Below, one piece after another: positions 8,287 through 16,447 of a DNA stretch of 38,531 bases. A program made the translations under genes and the position numbers. The stretch spans positions 1 to 38,531 of the forward strand of contig DATAUK010000045.1 of assembly GCA_036268295.1 (NCBI GenBank), given 5' to 3'. Source of the stretch: DATAUK01 sp036268295 (GTDB taxonomy: Bacteria; Actinomycetota; Actinomycetes; JAFAQI01). The notes beneath the pieces are model-generated. The model did no database searches. It was given only the letters and a program-made list of their open reading frames with translations, and was not told where the DNA came from. Positions within the stretch are counted from its first letter, which is position 1. Each line of letters begins with the position of its first letter.

Positions 8287-8775
8287 TCAACGGTCGAACG
8301 GCTCGAGACCGTCGGGAAGGCCGAAGGCTCCCTCGTTGCTCCCGGTGCGCGCGAGCGAGCGATAGTGCCGGTCGGCGAACCACCAGCGGCCTTCGCTGCG
8401 CCGATAGCTGTCCTGGTAGAGGCCGTACGTCGTCGACCACTCGCCGGTGGCCTTCTCGCGCCGGATCTCCGACATGAAGACCCGGCCGCGCGCGACGTCC
8501 GGATCGGTGGGATCGAAGTCGAAGACCCGGTTGAGGATCACGAACTCGAAGTGGTCGAACCGCTCGAGTGCGGCACCGATGAACTCGCCAAGTGCGGCCG
8601 GCCGGTCGAAGTGGCGCGGCGCGGCGGTGACGGTGTCTACCTCGATGGAGGCGTCGGCAACGAAGAGGTCCGTGAGCTCCGACCAGGCTCGGCGAGTGAC
8701 GACGTCGGCATACGAGGAAAGCAACCGCCACAACGCGACGACGTCACGGGTTTCGTCGCGTGCCTCGGCTGCCAC
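8287..8775 (-). CDS. SnoaL-like / NTF2-fold protein
   Basis: This 162-aa protein matches the small alpha+beta barrel of the SnoaL/NTF2 superfamily. An N-terminal helix pair ends in LLSSYADVVTRRAW, followed by LTDLFVADASIEVD, an ALGEFIGAALERFDH helix, then long strands ending in WWFADRHYRSLAR. Members bind small hydrophobic ligands or act as isomerases or hydrolases; the ligand here is unknown. The GTG at 8775 is chosen because GAGGAT sits six bases upstream (8782-8787, reverse strand). A much longer antisense frame continues into the transglutaminase gene and is not believable. It shares a 36-base divergent promoter region with that gene. Confidence 0.8.
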   Translation of the reverse strand: MAAEARDETRDVVALWRLLSSYADVVTRRAWSELTDLFVADASIEVDTVTAAPRHFDRPAALGEFIGAALERFDHFEFVILNRVFDFDPTDPDVARGRVFMSEIRREKATGEWSTTYGLYQDSYRRSEGRWWFADRHYRSLARTGSNEGAFGLPDGLEPFDR

Positions 8776-8781
8776 CTGGTG

Positions 8782-8805
8782 ATCCTCGCACCGGCCGGGC
8801 ACAGT
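8782..8805. promoter_or_regulatory. Overlapping divergent leaderless promoters
   Basis: GAGGAT on the minus strand (8782-8787) and CACAGT on the plus strand (8800-8805) each end exactly six bases before a GTG start. The two start codons are 36 bases apart, so each promoter's -35 zone must overlap the other's -10 zone. Neither has a recognisable TTGAC -35. Confidence 0.45.
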
Positions 8806-8811
8806 GGTGGG

Positions 8812-9645
8812 GTGGACATCATCAGAACCCGGACCGTCGGCGCCGAACTGACATTCGAGGTCGAGGCACCGGCGACCGTGGTGCTGCAGCTTCGCGCGGC
8901 GGCTTCTGCCGGCCTGGTCCGCACCGAATGGCTCGACGTGAGCCTGGATGGCGCCCCGATCGAGGGCGTGACGATCGAGGCCGACTACGGCGGGGTGCTG
9001 CACAGGCTGCTCCCGGCGGCGGGTGAGCTGAGGGTGAGCTACTTCGCCGAGCTCGAAGCGGCAGCGTTGCCGGTCGCTCCGACGGGTCGCCCGGCCGGCA
9101 GCGAGCTCGAGCAGCTCGACATGATCCGGCCCAGCCGCTACTGCCCGTCCGACCACGTGGTCGGGCTGGCGCTCTCGGAGTTCGGCGACCTCGAGGCGTC
9201 GGCGGCCCGGGTGGCGGCGATCGCCGCGTGGATCTATGACCGGGTGGAGTACGTCGTCGGCGTCAGCGACGTACACGACTCGGCCGAGCACACCCTGCTG
9301 ACCGGGCGCGGGGTTTGCCGCGACTTCGCCCACCTCGGCATCCTGCTGTGCCGGGCGCTGAACGTGCCGGCGCGGTTCGCCTCGGTCTATGCGCCGGGCC
9401 TCGACCCGATGGACTTCCACGCGGTCTTCGAGGCCTGGCACGACGGCGCCTGGTGGGCCTACGACGCCACCCGACTGGTGCCGCGCCAGACCCTGGTCCG
9501 GGTCGCCACCGGCCGCGACGCCGCCGACGCATCGTTCGCGACGGTGACGTCAGGCATCGCCACGTTGGTGAGCCTCGCGGTGACCGCAACCAGCGGCGGT
9601 GACCTGCCGGCGGATCGCCACGACCGCCCGATCGCGCTGGCCTGA
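8812..9645 (+). CDS. Transglutaminase-like domain protein
   Basis: This 277-aa protein has an N-terminal beta-rich region (about 1-90) and a transglutaminase-like core. C169 in GRGVCRDFAH, H203 in DFHAVFEAW and D218 in WWAYDATR form the expected Cys-His-Asp triad. The family includes peptidases and amidases as well as cross-linkers, and this N-terminal-strand plus core layout is common in actinobacterial and proteobacterial stand-alone proteins of unknown substrate. No signal peptide is seen. GTG 8812 has CACAGT six bases upstream and gives an N-terminus beginning with a beta strand, as expected. It is followed by a long palindromic hairpin shared with the convergent permease gene. Confidence 0.88.
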   Translation: MDIIRTRTVGAELTFEVEAPATVVLQLRAAASAGLVRTEWLDVSLDGAPIEGVTIEADYGGVLHRLLPAAGELRVSYFAELEAAALPVAPTGRPAGSELEQLDMIRPSRYCPSDHVVGLALSEFGDLEASAARVAAIAAWIYDRVEYVVGVSDVHDSAEHTLLTGRGVCRDFAHLGILLCRALNVPARFASVYAPGLDPMDFHAVFEAWHDGAWWAYDATRLVPRQTLVRVATGRDAADASFATVTSGIATLVSLAVTATSGGDLPADRHDRPIALA

Positions 9646-9664
9646 CTGGTCCCGGACGCCCGAA

Positions 9665-9696
9665 CGGCCCCGGCGATCTCGAGATCACCGGGGCCG
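9665..9696. terminator. Palindromic hairpin between convergent genes
   Basis: A 32-base near-perfect palindrome runs from CGGCCCCGG to CCGGGGCCG with a central GATCTCGAGATC and one mismatched pair. It lies between the stops of the transglutaminase-like gene (9645) and the permease (9713). It would form a strong stem on either strand, so a bidirectional terminator is likely, although there is no T-run. Confidence 0.6.
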
Positions 9697-9712
9697 CTGG
9701 AGCTTGACCGCG

Positions 9713-11293
9713 CTACGAGGCGGTTGCGGCGTCCACGGTTGGGTCGTCGATCGTCGTCTTCGGGCCGGTGAACCAGTTCTTCACCGACAGATGCCAGTAG
9801 ATCCAGAGCAGGATTAGTGCGCCTGGCACGACGAGGATCGTGTAGTTGACGTACTTCCAGGCGAAGCCGGTCTCCCACGGGAGCCCCACGACCGACGTCG
9901 GGAGCAACGCGATGATGCAGGTCACCGCAATCTCGACGACTGCGACGATCGACATCCACTTGTACTTCGATCCCAACGTCCAAGCACCTGGGACGAAGCT
10001 CGAACCCTGTCGCCAGCGCAGGAAGATCGGGATTGCGAACGCGAGGTACAGGCCCACGACACCGATGGTGACGACGGCGAAGAACGCGATCGGCTCAGGC
10101 CCGATGCCGGGGATGTTGACAGTGACCAGCGCCGGCAGCGTGATGATCAGGGCGACCACGGCGGCCAGGACGACGCTGTAGACCGGCACCTTGTTGGCGT
10201 TCAGCGTCCGCCAGTACCTGTGCCCAGGAACCGCGCCATCGCGGCTGAATGCGAAGAGCATCCGGGTGGTGCTGGTCATGCACGCCACGGTGCAGAAGAA
10301 CTGGCCGGCCATCGAGATGAACAGGATCGTGCCGTGCCAGTTCGTGCTCAACGACTCGCTGAAGATCGTGTTGACGCCGCCGCCGAGTTTGGTGACCTGG
10401 TCGGCGCCCGCCTTGTTGGGCACTGCGAACAGGAACGCGAGCAGCAGGATCCAGCCACCGATCGCCGAGTAGAAGATCGACCGCCAGATGCCCTTCGCCG
10501 CACCGTCCGCGGCGCTCTTGGTCTCCTCGGACAGATGCGCAGAGGCGTCGTACCCGGTGATCGTGTACTGGGTGAGAATCGCTGCGAGTGGCAGCACGTA
10601 GAGGATGAACCCGGCGCCGTGCATGCTCCCGCTGAAGAACCCGGTGTTGTTGACCTTGTGAGTGAAGACGAAGCTCGCCGAGGCGTGGTGACCGGGCACG
10701 AAGAGCAGGATCCCGATGACCAGCGCGGCGCCGAAGACGTGCCACCACACCGAAACGTTGTTGATGATGGCCAGCAGATGGCTGGAAAAGATGTTCACCA
10801 GCGCGGCTAGGACGAGTACGACGACGAAGATCACGAACACGCGGTGCAGCGAGTAGTGGCTCGCCCACGACGTGCTGACCGTGTCGAGGAACAGGTCGAA
10901 GAACGTCGCGCAGCCGTAGGCGACCGATGCGTCGATCGCGAACAGGCCGATCAGGTTGAGCCAGCCGGTGTAGTAGCCGGCCTTCGGCCCGCCCAGCTTC
11001 GAGGCCCACCAGTAGATGCCGCCCGAGGTCGGGAACGCCGAGACCAGCTCCGACATACAGAAGCCGATCACGAGGATGAAGATCGCGACGATCGGCCAGC
11101 CCCACGCGATCGCCGCCGGGCCACCGTTGTTCCAGCCGAGACCGAAGCTGGTGAAGCAACCGGCCAGGATCGAGATGATCGAGAACGAGATCGCGAAGTT
11201 GGAGAAGCCGGACCACGATCGGTTCAGCTCCTGTTTGTAACCGAGTTCAGCGAGCCGCTGTTCATCGGCGTTTAGATGCGTGGTGTCGGACAC
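9713..11293 (-). CDS. APC superfamily amino acid/amine permease
   Basis: The 526-aa protein has about twelve TM segments. The N-terminal APC signature region begins FSNFAISFSIISILAG and contains GGPAAIAWGWP and SAFPTSGGIYWWASKLGG, the TM1-TM3 substrate and ion site of amino acid/polyamine/choline permeases. Related members carry GABA, polyamines, ethanolamine or amino acids; the exact substrate cannot be fixed. The GTG start is preceded by AAGGGGAGAG, a good Shine-Dalgarno. It lies 18 bases after the choline-kinase-like gene, so the two form an operon, divergent from an amine-catabolism cluster. It is the probable importer for that cluster. Confidence 0.88.
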   Translation of the reverse strand: MSDTTHLNADEQRLAELGYKQELNRSWSGFSNFAISFSIISILAGCFTSFGLGWNNGGPAAIAWGWPIVAIFILVIGFCMSELVSAFPTSGGIYWWASKLGGPKAGYYTGWLNLIGLFAIDASVAYGCATFFDLFLDTVSTSWASHYSLHRVFVIFVVVLVLAALVNIFSSHLLAIINNVSVWWHVFGAALVIGILLFVPGHHASASFVFTHKVNNTGFFSGSMHGAGFILYVLPLAAILTQYTITGYDASAHLSEETKSAADGAAKGIWRSIFYSAIGGWILLLAFLFAVPNKAGADQVTKLGGGVNTIFSESLSTNWHGTILFISMAGQFFCTVACMTSTTRMLFAFSRDGAVPGHRYWRTLNANKVPVYSVVLAAVVALIITLPALVTVNIPGIGPEPIAFFAVVTIGVVGLYLAFAIPIFLRWRQGSSFVPGAWTLGSKYKWMSIVAVVEIAVTCIIALLPTSVVGLPWETGFAWKYVNYTILVVPGALILLWIYWHLSVKNWFTGPKTTIDDPTVDAATAS

Positions 11294-11311
11294 TGACGCT
11301 CTCCCCTTAGT

Positions 11312-12280
11312 TCACGGTTGCTGGACATCGGTTATCAGGCGGTGCAGGTCCGGGCCGCGGAACAGCGCGAGCGCTCGCTCGTACTTTTCCATCCCCCAGG
11401 CCCAGAAGTCGAAGTCCAGCTCGCTGGTCGCTGCCTGGATCGAAGCCCAGAGGGTCCAGCCGTAGTCGGACATCAAACCGAACAGCTCGGCGCGGGCGAC
11501 CTTGCCCGGCGTCGCCGATCCGTAGTACGCCGCGACCAGCTCGGTCAGCCGATCGCGGTCGAGGTGTGACTCGCTACACAGGTTGCCGAGCTCGAAGCAA
11601 GGATCGGCGTTGCCGGAGTATTCGAAGTCGATGAACCACATCCGGCCGTCGCGCGCCATGACGTTCGCGGCCAGCAGATCGTTGTGGCAGGGCACCGTGC
11701 CCTGCTCCTGTGCCGACATCGCGCCGCGGATCGCGGTCACCTGCGGCATGAGGTCGAGATAGGCATGCGGAAGCCGGAAGCCGCTCGCGACCACCAGGTC
11801 TAGATAGCGCCGTTGCAGCGCGAACATGTCGAAGTCCGAGGCGAACCGGGGCCCGGCGTGTAGCGCGCGACAGGTCGTCGCGACCAGCGCCAGGTTGGCG
11901 CTGTCGTCGAGGTCCGCCTCGGTGAAGGTGTCGGCCTCGACCCAGTCGATCGCCAGCGCACCGAGGTCGGGCGCGAATGCGAGGACCTCCGGTGCGACAC
12001 CGGTGGAGGCAGCGGCGCGGGCGTTGGCGCACTCAGCCTCGCGGTCGATGGCGAGCAGCGCCGACTGGGCGGACGACAGACGCACCACAAGCTCAGTGCC
12101 GTTCGAGGCTGTCACGTGGTAGTTGCGATTGGTCAGCCCGCCGGGAAGCACGCTGGCGGTGATGCTCTGCCCGGCCAGGCTCGGCACTCGCGCGACGGTC
12201 TCCGCAACGCGAGCCTGATCGTCGGGTGGCTCGGACGCCGGCGGGCATGGCGGCTCGGTGAGTGAGCGCGCAGCTGTCAC
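11312..12280 (-). CDS. Choline/ethanolamine kinase-like (APH-fold) phosphotransferase
   Basis: This 322-aa protein keeps the kinase motifs of the aminoglycoside phosphotransferase/choline kinase fold. PGGLTNRNYHV (about 47-57) is the nucleotide loop, CHNDLLAANVM (198-208) the catalytic loop with D201, and FIDFEYSGNADPCFELGN (217-233) the Mg-binding segment with D218. The L-x-N-x-N/Y nucleotide loop and the FEYSG form are typical of bacterial choline/ethanolamine kinase relatives rather than antibiotic kinases. GTG 12280 has GGAGGGGA five bases upstream. Being first gene of the permease operon suggests it phosphorylates the imported amino alcohol or a product of the cluster; this is inference. 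Confidence 0.82.
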   Translation of the reverse strand: MTAARSLTEPPCPPASEPPDDQARVAETVARVPSLAGQSITASVLPGGLTNRNYHVTASNGTELVVRLSSAQSALLAIDREAECANARAAASTGVAPEVLAFAPDLGALAIDWVEADTFTEADLDDSANLALVATTCRALHAGPRFASDFDMFALQRRYLDLVVASGFRLPHAYLDLMPQVTAIRGAMSAQEQGTVPCHNDLLAANVMARDGRMWFIDFEYSGNADPCFELGNLCSESHLDRDRLTELVAAYYGSATPGKVARAELFGLMSDYGWTLWASIQAATSELDFDFWAWGMEKYERALALFRGPDLHRLITDVQQP

Positions 12281-12311
12281 GGCGTCCCCTCCGCGGTCCC
12301 GCCTCAGTTGG

Positions 12312-12327
12312 CTGATCGGTCAATCAG
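12312..12327. promoter_or_regulatory. Candidate operator palindrome in the divergent kinase/oxidoreductase region
   Basis: CTGAT and ATCAG form perfect 5-base arms around a 6-base centre, between the divergent kinase-permease and FAD-GcvT operons. The spacing would suit a dimeric winged-helix regulator such as the FadR-type protein encoded at 15638-16369. No second copy was found near the other cluster promoters, so this is tentative. The rest of the 134-base interval holds TTTTAGTTCT (12391-12400), possibly the -10 of the plus-strand operon. Confidence 0.3.
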
Positions 12328-12414
12328 ACACTCTGGCCGAGGTGGCTCGGATGCTAGGGCCTTGCAGCCGGAAGGTCTAGCCCCCAAACCTTTTAGTTCT
12401 GGTGTCGAAGCTGC

Positions 12415-14880
12415 ATGATGTGCGACGTGAGCGCGGACCGGGAGCTGCCGACGTCGGCAAAGGTTGTGGTTATCGGCGGTGGGGTCGGCGGCGCGAGCGT
12501 CGCCTACCACCTGGCGGAGCTTGGCGAGACCGACGTCGTCGTGCTCGATCGCGACGAGCTCACGAGCGGCTCGACGTTCCACTCCGCCGGTCTGGTCGGC
12601 CAGCTGCGCGCCGATCCGACGCTGACCCGGATGAACATGTACTCGGTCGAGCTCTACCGACGGCTACAGACCACGGACCATCCGGCCGGCTGGACCGAGA
12701 GCGGCGGCATCAAGCTCGCCTCTAGCCCGGAGCGGCTGGCCGAGATCCGCCGCCAGATCAGCTGGGCGAAGACCTTCGACCTGCCGTTGCACGAGATCTC
12801 CGTGGCGGAGGCCGCCGAGCGGTTCCCTTTGATCGACACCGACGGAGTGCTCGGGGCGGCGTACCTGGAGTCCGACGGATATCTCGACCCCTCACAGTTG
12901 TGTTACTCGCTGGCCGCCGGCGCGCGGGCGGGCGGCGTGCGAATCCTGACGCACACCCGGGTCACCGGGATCGACGTCGACGCCGGTCGGGTGCGCCGGG
13001 TCGAGACCGAGCACGGCCGGATCGACTGCGAGGTCGTGGTCAACTGCGGCGGGATGTTCGCGGCGGAGATCGGCCGGCTCGCCGGGGTGCGGATCCCACT
13101 GGTGCCGATGTCGCACCAGTACCTCATCACCGAGGCGTTCCTGGAGCGGCGCGACCAGCCGTTGCCGACGCTGCGCGACCCCGATCTGTTGGTCTACTTC
13201 CGGCAGGAGGTCGACGGGCTGGTGATGGGCGGCTACGAGCGCGACCCGGCGCCGTTCACAGCCACGATGACGCAGGTCGACGCGGTCCCGCCGGACTTCA
13301 ACGGTCAGCTGCTGAAGGAGGACTGGCCGCGGTTCGAGGAGCTCGCGACCAACTCGCAGCGGCGGGTGCCGTCGATGGGCGAGGTCGGGGTACGCCGGAT
13401 CATCAACGGTCCTGAGGCGTTCACGCCCGACAACGAGTTTTGCCTCGGCGAGACCGAGGTCGCGGGCTTCTTCGTCGCGGCCGGCTTCTGTGCTCACGGC
13501 ATCGCGGGTGCCGGCGGCATCGGCAAGGTGATGGCCGAGTGGATCGTCGCCGGCGAGCCGAGCTTCGACGTCTGGCACATGGACATCAACAGGTTCGGGC
13601 GGCAGTGGCGCTCGCCCGGCTACACCTTGGCCCGCGCGATCGAGAGCTATCAGCGTTACTACGACATCCCGTACCCGGGGTTGCAGCACCGTGCCGGGCG
13701 GCCGCTTCGGACCTCGCCGGCCTACGAATGGCATCGCGCGCACGGCGCCGAGTTCGGCGAGAAGTCGGGTTGGGAGCGGGTCGACTACTACCACTCCAAC
13801 GCAGCTCGCGGTGACGAGTCGGTGCGGCCGGCCGGCTGGGCCGGGATGTACTGGTCGCCGGCGATCGGCGCCGAGCACATGGCCACTCGCCGGACTGCGG
13901 CGTTGTTCGACGAGACGTCGTTCTCCAAGCTGGAGATCAGCGGCCCGGATGCGGCTACCTTTCTCGACTGGGTGTGTGACAACCGGGTCGCCCGTGGTGT
14001 CGGGGCGCTGACCTACACCCAGGCACTCAACAGCCGCGGCGGCATCGAGGCCGACTTTACGGTCACCCGCACCGCCACCGACGTCTTCCTGGTCGTGACC
14101 GGCACGGCGTACGGGACACATGACATGGCATGGTTAGGCAAGCAGGCGCGACGGCGAGCCGCCGACGTGCGGATCGCAGACGTCACCGGGCTTTACTCCT
14201 GCTACGCGCTGTGGGGACCGAGTGCGCCGGACATCCTCGGTCAGCTGACCTCGGCCGACCTGAGCAAGGAAGGGTTCGGCTTCATGACCTCGCAGGAGCT
14301 GACCGTCGCCGATGTGCCGGTGCGCGCACTGCAGGTCACTTTTGTCGGCGAGCACGGCTGGGAGCTCTACGCACCCGCTGAGTACGGCGCACGACTGTGG
14401 TCCGAGGTGTGGGCCGCAGGGCGAGATTTCGGTCTGGTTGCTGGCGGATATCGCGCGATCGAGACCATGCGACTGGAGAAGGGCTACCGGGTCTGGGGGA
14501 CTGACATCACGCCGGAGACGACGCCGTACGAGGCCGGGCTCGGCTTCTGCGTGAAGCTCGACAAGGAGGGTGGGTTCGAGGGACGCGACGCGCTGGTGGC
14601 CGCCAAGGAACGCGGCCTGGAGCGCAAGCTGTGCGCCATGGTGCTCGACGATCCGACCCGGATCGTGCTCGGCAGTGAGCCGGTGATGGTCGGCGGACGG
14701 GTGAGCGGCCGGGTGACGTCGGGCGGCTACGGTTACACCGTCGGGCGCTCGATCGCCTATGCATATCTGGCGATCGGCGATGCCAAGCCGGGGACTGCGA
14801 TCAGCATCGATCTTTTCGGTGAGCCGGTGATCGGTGAGGTTGTCACCGAGCCGGTGTTGGGTGCGAAGGGACTCGGGTGA
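12415..14880 (+). CDS. FAD-dependent oxidoreductase-GcvT fusion (dimethylglycine/sarcosine dehydrogenase family)
   Basis: The 821-aa protein has an N-terminal DAO-type FAD domain: VVVIGGGVGGASVAYHL at about 17-33, then LTSGSTFHSAGLVGQLR. H56 matches the histidine that carries covalent FAD in mammalian dimethylglycine and sarcosine dehydrogenases. A middle FAO-type segment follows, and from about residue 470 a GcvT aminomethyltransferase-like folate domain, with FDETSFSKLEISGPDA and YRAIETMRLEKGYRVWG. Family members oxidatively remove N-methyl groups and pass the carbon to tetrahydrofolate. The exact substrate is unknown. ATG 12415 is used; GTG 12427 with CATGAT seven bases upstream is a credible alternative. 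It overlaps the next gene by one base (TGATG). Confidence 0.9.
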   Translation: MMCDVSADRELPTSAKVVVIGGGVGGASVAYHLAELGETDVVVLDRDELTSGSTFHSAGLVGQLRADPTLTRMNMYSVELYRRLQTTDHPAGWTESGGIKLASSPERLAEIRRQISWAKTFDLPLHEISVAEAAERFPLIDTDGVLGAAYLESDGYLDPSQLCYSLAAGARAGGVRILTHTRVTGIDVDAGRVRRVETEHGRIDCEVVVNCGGMFAAEIGRLAGVRIPLVPMSHQYLITEAFLERRDQPLPTLRDPDLLVYFRQEVDGLVMGGYERDPAPFTATMTQVDAVPPDFNGQLLKEDWPRFEELATNSQRRVPSMGEVGVRRIINGPEAFTPDNEFCLGETEVAGFFVAAGFCAHGIAGAGGIGKVMAEWIVAGEPSFDVWHMDINRFGRQWRSPGYTLARAIESYQRYYDIPYPGLQHRAGRPLRTSPAYEWHRAHGAEFGEKSGWERVDYYHSNAARGDESVRPAGWAGMYWSPAIGAEHMATRRTAALFDETSFSKLEISGPDAATFLDWVCDNRVARGVGALTYTQALNSRGGIEADFTVTRTATDVFLVVTGTAYGTHDMAWLGKQARRRAADVRIADVTGLYSCYALWGPSAPDILGQLTSADLSKEGFGFMTSQELTVADVPVRALQVTFVGEHGWELYAPAEYGARLWSEVWAAGRDFGLVAGGYRAIETMRLEKGYRVWGTDITPETTPYEAGLGFCVKLDKEGGFEGRDALVAAKERGLERKLCAMVLDDPTRIVLGSEPVMVGGRVSGRVTSGGYGYTVGRSIAYAYLAIGDAKPGTAISIDLFGEPVIGEVVTEPVLGAKGLG

Positions 14881-15641
14881 TGAGGGGGGTGCCGGCGCGG
14901 ATCGGTCTCACTACCTATCGCGAGCCCGCAGCCTTCGGGGTCTGGAACGAGCCGGCCGACCTATTGCCGATCACCTACGCCGACGCCATCGTCGCTGCCG
15001 GCGGTGCGCCGATAATGCTGCCACCGGCCGCGCGCCCCGCCGAGGTGAACGCGTTCGCCGAGGCGGTGCTCGACGGGCTGCACGGACTGGTGCTGACCGG
15101 CGGGGCAGACGTCAATCCGTCGCGGTACGACGCGCCGCGTGACGAGCACACCGGCCCGGAGCGCGCCGATCGCGACGGCTGGGAGATCGCGCTGGTACGG
15201 GCGGCGATGGCCCGCGACCTGCCGCTGCTCGGTGTCTGCCGGGGCATGCAGGTGCTCGCGGTCGCGCTCGGCGGGACGCTCTTGCAGCACCTACCGGACG
15301 CGGTCGGCAATGACTCGCACAGCCCGACGATCGGCGTACACGGCCGCCATGAGGTGCGGCTCGCGGACGGCAGCCGGATCGCAGACTGGCTCGGCGCCCA
15401 CACCGAGGTGGCGACCTATCACCACCAGTCGGTCGAGCGCCTTCCCGACTCGACCATCGCGAACGGCTGGGCCGAGGACGGCACCGTCGAGGCGTTCGAG
15501 GTCTGTGACACCACCTGGACGATCGGCGTCCAGTGGCACCCCGAGGTGTACGACGGGCTGCCGCTGTTCAATGCGTTCGTCGACGCCAGCTCCAAGTGGC
15601 GGACCGCGCATGCCGGTGCTACCGCCGAGGTGCCGGCGTGA
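14880..15641 (+). CDS. Gamma-glutamyl-gamma-aminobutyrate hydrolase-like class I glutamine amidotransferase
   Basis: This 253-aa stand-alone class I amidotransferase fold has the nucleophile elbow LGVCRGMQVLAVALGG (C120) and the partner residues H220 and E222 in GVQWHPE. An N-terminal GLTTYRE and LTGGADVNPSRY match the PuuD/peptidase C26 group, which hydrolyses gamma-glutamyl amides such as gamma-glutamyl-GABA. It sits between the FAD-GcvT gene (one-base overlap) and the FadR-type gene (GTGA overlap, 15638-15641), so the three are translationally coupled. With the GlnA-like ligase downstream it would release glutamate after the gamma-glutamylated intermediate has been oxidised. A GTG at 14877 is an alternative start. 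Confidence 0.88.
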   Translation: MRGVPARIGLTTYREPAAFGVWNEPADLLPITYADAIVAAGGAPIMLPPAARPAEVNAFAEAVLDGLHGLVLTGGADVNPSRYDAPRDEHTGPERADRDGWEIALVRAAMARDLPLLGVCRGMQVLAVALGGTLLQHLPDAVGNDSHSPTIGVHGRHEVRLADGSRIADWLGAHTEVATYHHQSVERLPDSTIANGWAEDGTVEAFEVCDTTWTIGVQWHPEVYDGLPLFNAFVDASSKWRTAHAGATAEVPA

Positions 15642-16369
15642 CCGCCGGCAATGTCGAGGCGCTTTGGGCGCGATCGGTCTTCTCGCCGGTGCCGGTGCGC
15701 AACGCATTCGAGGTCACCGTCGAGCGACTGGCCCAAAGCATCCGGCTCGGCGTCCTTGTCGGCGGCGACCGGTTGCCGCCCGAACGCGAGCTTGCCGACA
15801 CCCTCGGCGTCTCCCGGGTCACGTTGCGTGAGGCGATCAAGGCGCTCCGGACGGCGGAATTGGTCGAGTCGAGGCGCGGCCGTGGTGGCGGCACGTTCGT
15901 GGTCGCCCCGGTCGCGTCGTCGTCGCTTCGGACCAAGGTTCTCGACGGGGCGGCGCGGCCACCGATCAACGACACCCTCGACCTGCGCCGGATCGTCGAA
16001 CCGGGCGCTGCGGCGCTTGCTGCCAGCCGGACGCTGTCGGCAGCCGACCGTGCCACCCTGCATCGCTGCCTAAGCGACGCGACCGAATGCACGGCCGACA
16101 GCCGCCGACTCGCTGACTGCCGACTGCACATGGCGATCGCGGCGGCAAGCGAGAGTGCATCGGTCGCGGCGGTGGTTGCCGACGTACAGATGAGACTCAC
16201 CGAGTTGCTGCGGGAGATCCCGGTGATCCCCGCCAACATCCATCACTCCGACCGGCAGCATGCGGCGATCGTCGAGGCGATCCTCGCCGGTCAGCCGGAC
16301 CGCGCCAGAAGCGAGATGGAAGAGCACGTCGACGGCACCGCCGCTCTGCTGCGTGGCCTGCTTAACTAA
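15638..16369 (+). CDS. GntR-family (FadR/FCD) transcriptional regulator
   Basis: The 243-aa protein has an N-terminal winged helix (about 25-90), with RLPPERELADTLGVSRVTLREAIKAL as the helix-turn-helix and a GRGGGTFV wing. A C-terminal all-helical FCD domain follows, with DLRRIVEPGAAALAA and HHSDRQHAAIVEAI supplying possible metal-ligand Asp and His residues. Such proteins usually repress catabolic operons and release DNA on binding an acid or amine-derived ligand. The GTG start overlaps the preceding stop as GTGA. Being inside the operon implies local control, and the palindrome at 12312-12327 is a candidate site. After it comes a 78-base gap with its own promoter-like hexamer. Confidence 0.9.
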   Translation: MTAGNVEALWARSVFSPVPVRNAFEVTVERLAQSIRLGVLVGGDRLPPERELADTLGVSRVTLREAIKALRTAELVESRRGRGGGTFVVAPVASSSLRTKVLDGAARPPINDTLDLRRIVEPGAAALAASRTLSAADRATLHRCLSDATECTADSRRLADCRLHMAIAAASESASVAAVVADVQMRLTELLREIPVIPANIHHSDRQHAAIVEAILAGQPDRARSEMEEHVDGTAALLRGLLN

Positions 16370-16410
16370 TCCGGCTGCTGATTCGCTAACGCCGGGTGCG
16401 CCTCAGGAGG

Positions 16411-16438
16411 TACGGTCAGCAGACCTTCAGGGGAGGGA
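16411..16438 (+). promoter_or_regulatory. Possible internal promoter and strong ribosome site for the glutamine-synthetase-like gene
   Basis: TACGGT (16411-16416) fits the TAnnnT -10 pattern, and GGGAGGGA (16431-16438) lies nine bases before ATG 16448. The 78-base gap after the regulator is the longest inside the plus-strand cluster, so separate transcription of the ligase-dehydrogenase-SDR half is possible. No clear GlnR box was seen. Confidence 0.3.
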
Positions 16439-16447
16439 ACCCACGCG

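Noticed and set aside
8776..9441. Extension of the SnoaL-like minus-strand frame back to 9441
   Set aside because: It would cover the transglutaminase gene in antisense; GTG 8775 with GAGGAT six bases upstream gives a family-length protein.
11312..12280. Aminoglycoside resistance kinase
   Set aside because: The fold is shared, but the PGGLTNRNY loop, FIDFEYSG motif and amine-permease operon fit choline/ethanolamine-kinase-like enzymes better.
12892..14121. Long minus-strand open frame (about 409 codons) opposite the FAD-GcvT gene
   Set aside because: Its translation is low-complexity Arg/Pro/Val-rich and matches no family, while the plus strand encodes a complete conserved enzyme. High GC makes long antisense frames common.
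16370..16447. GlnR box upstream of the glutamine-synthetase-like gene
   Set aside because: GCTAAC is present but no GAAAC element at proper spacing on either strand.
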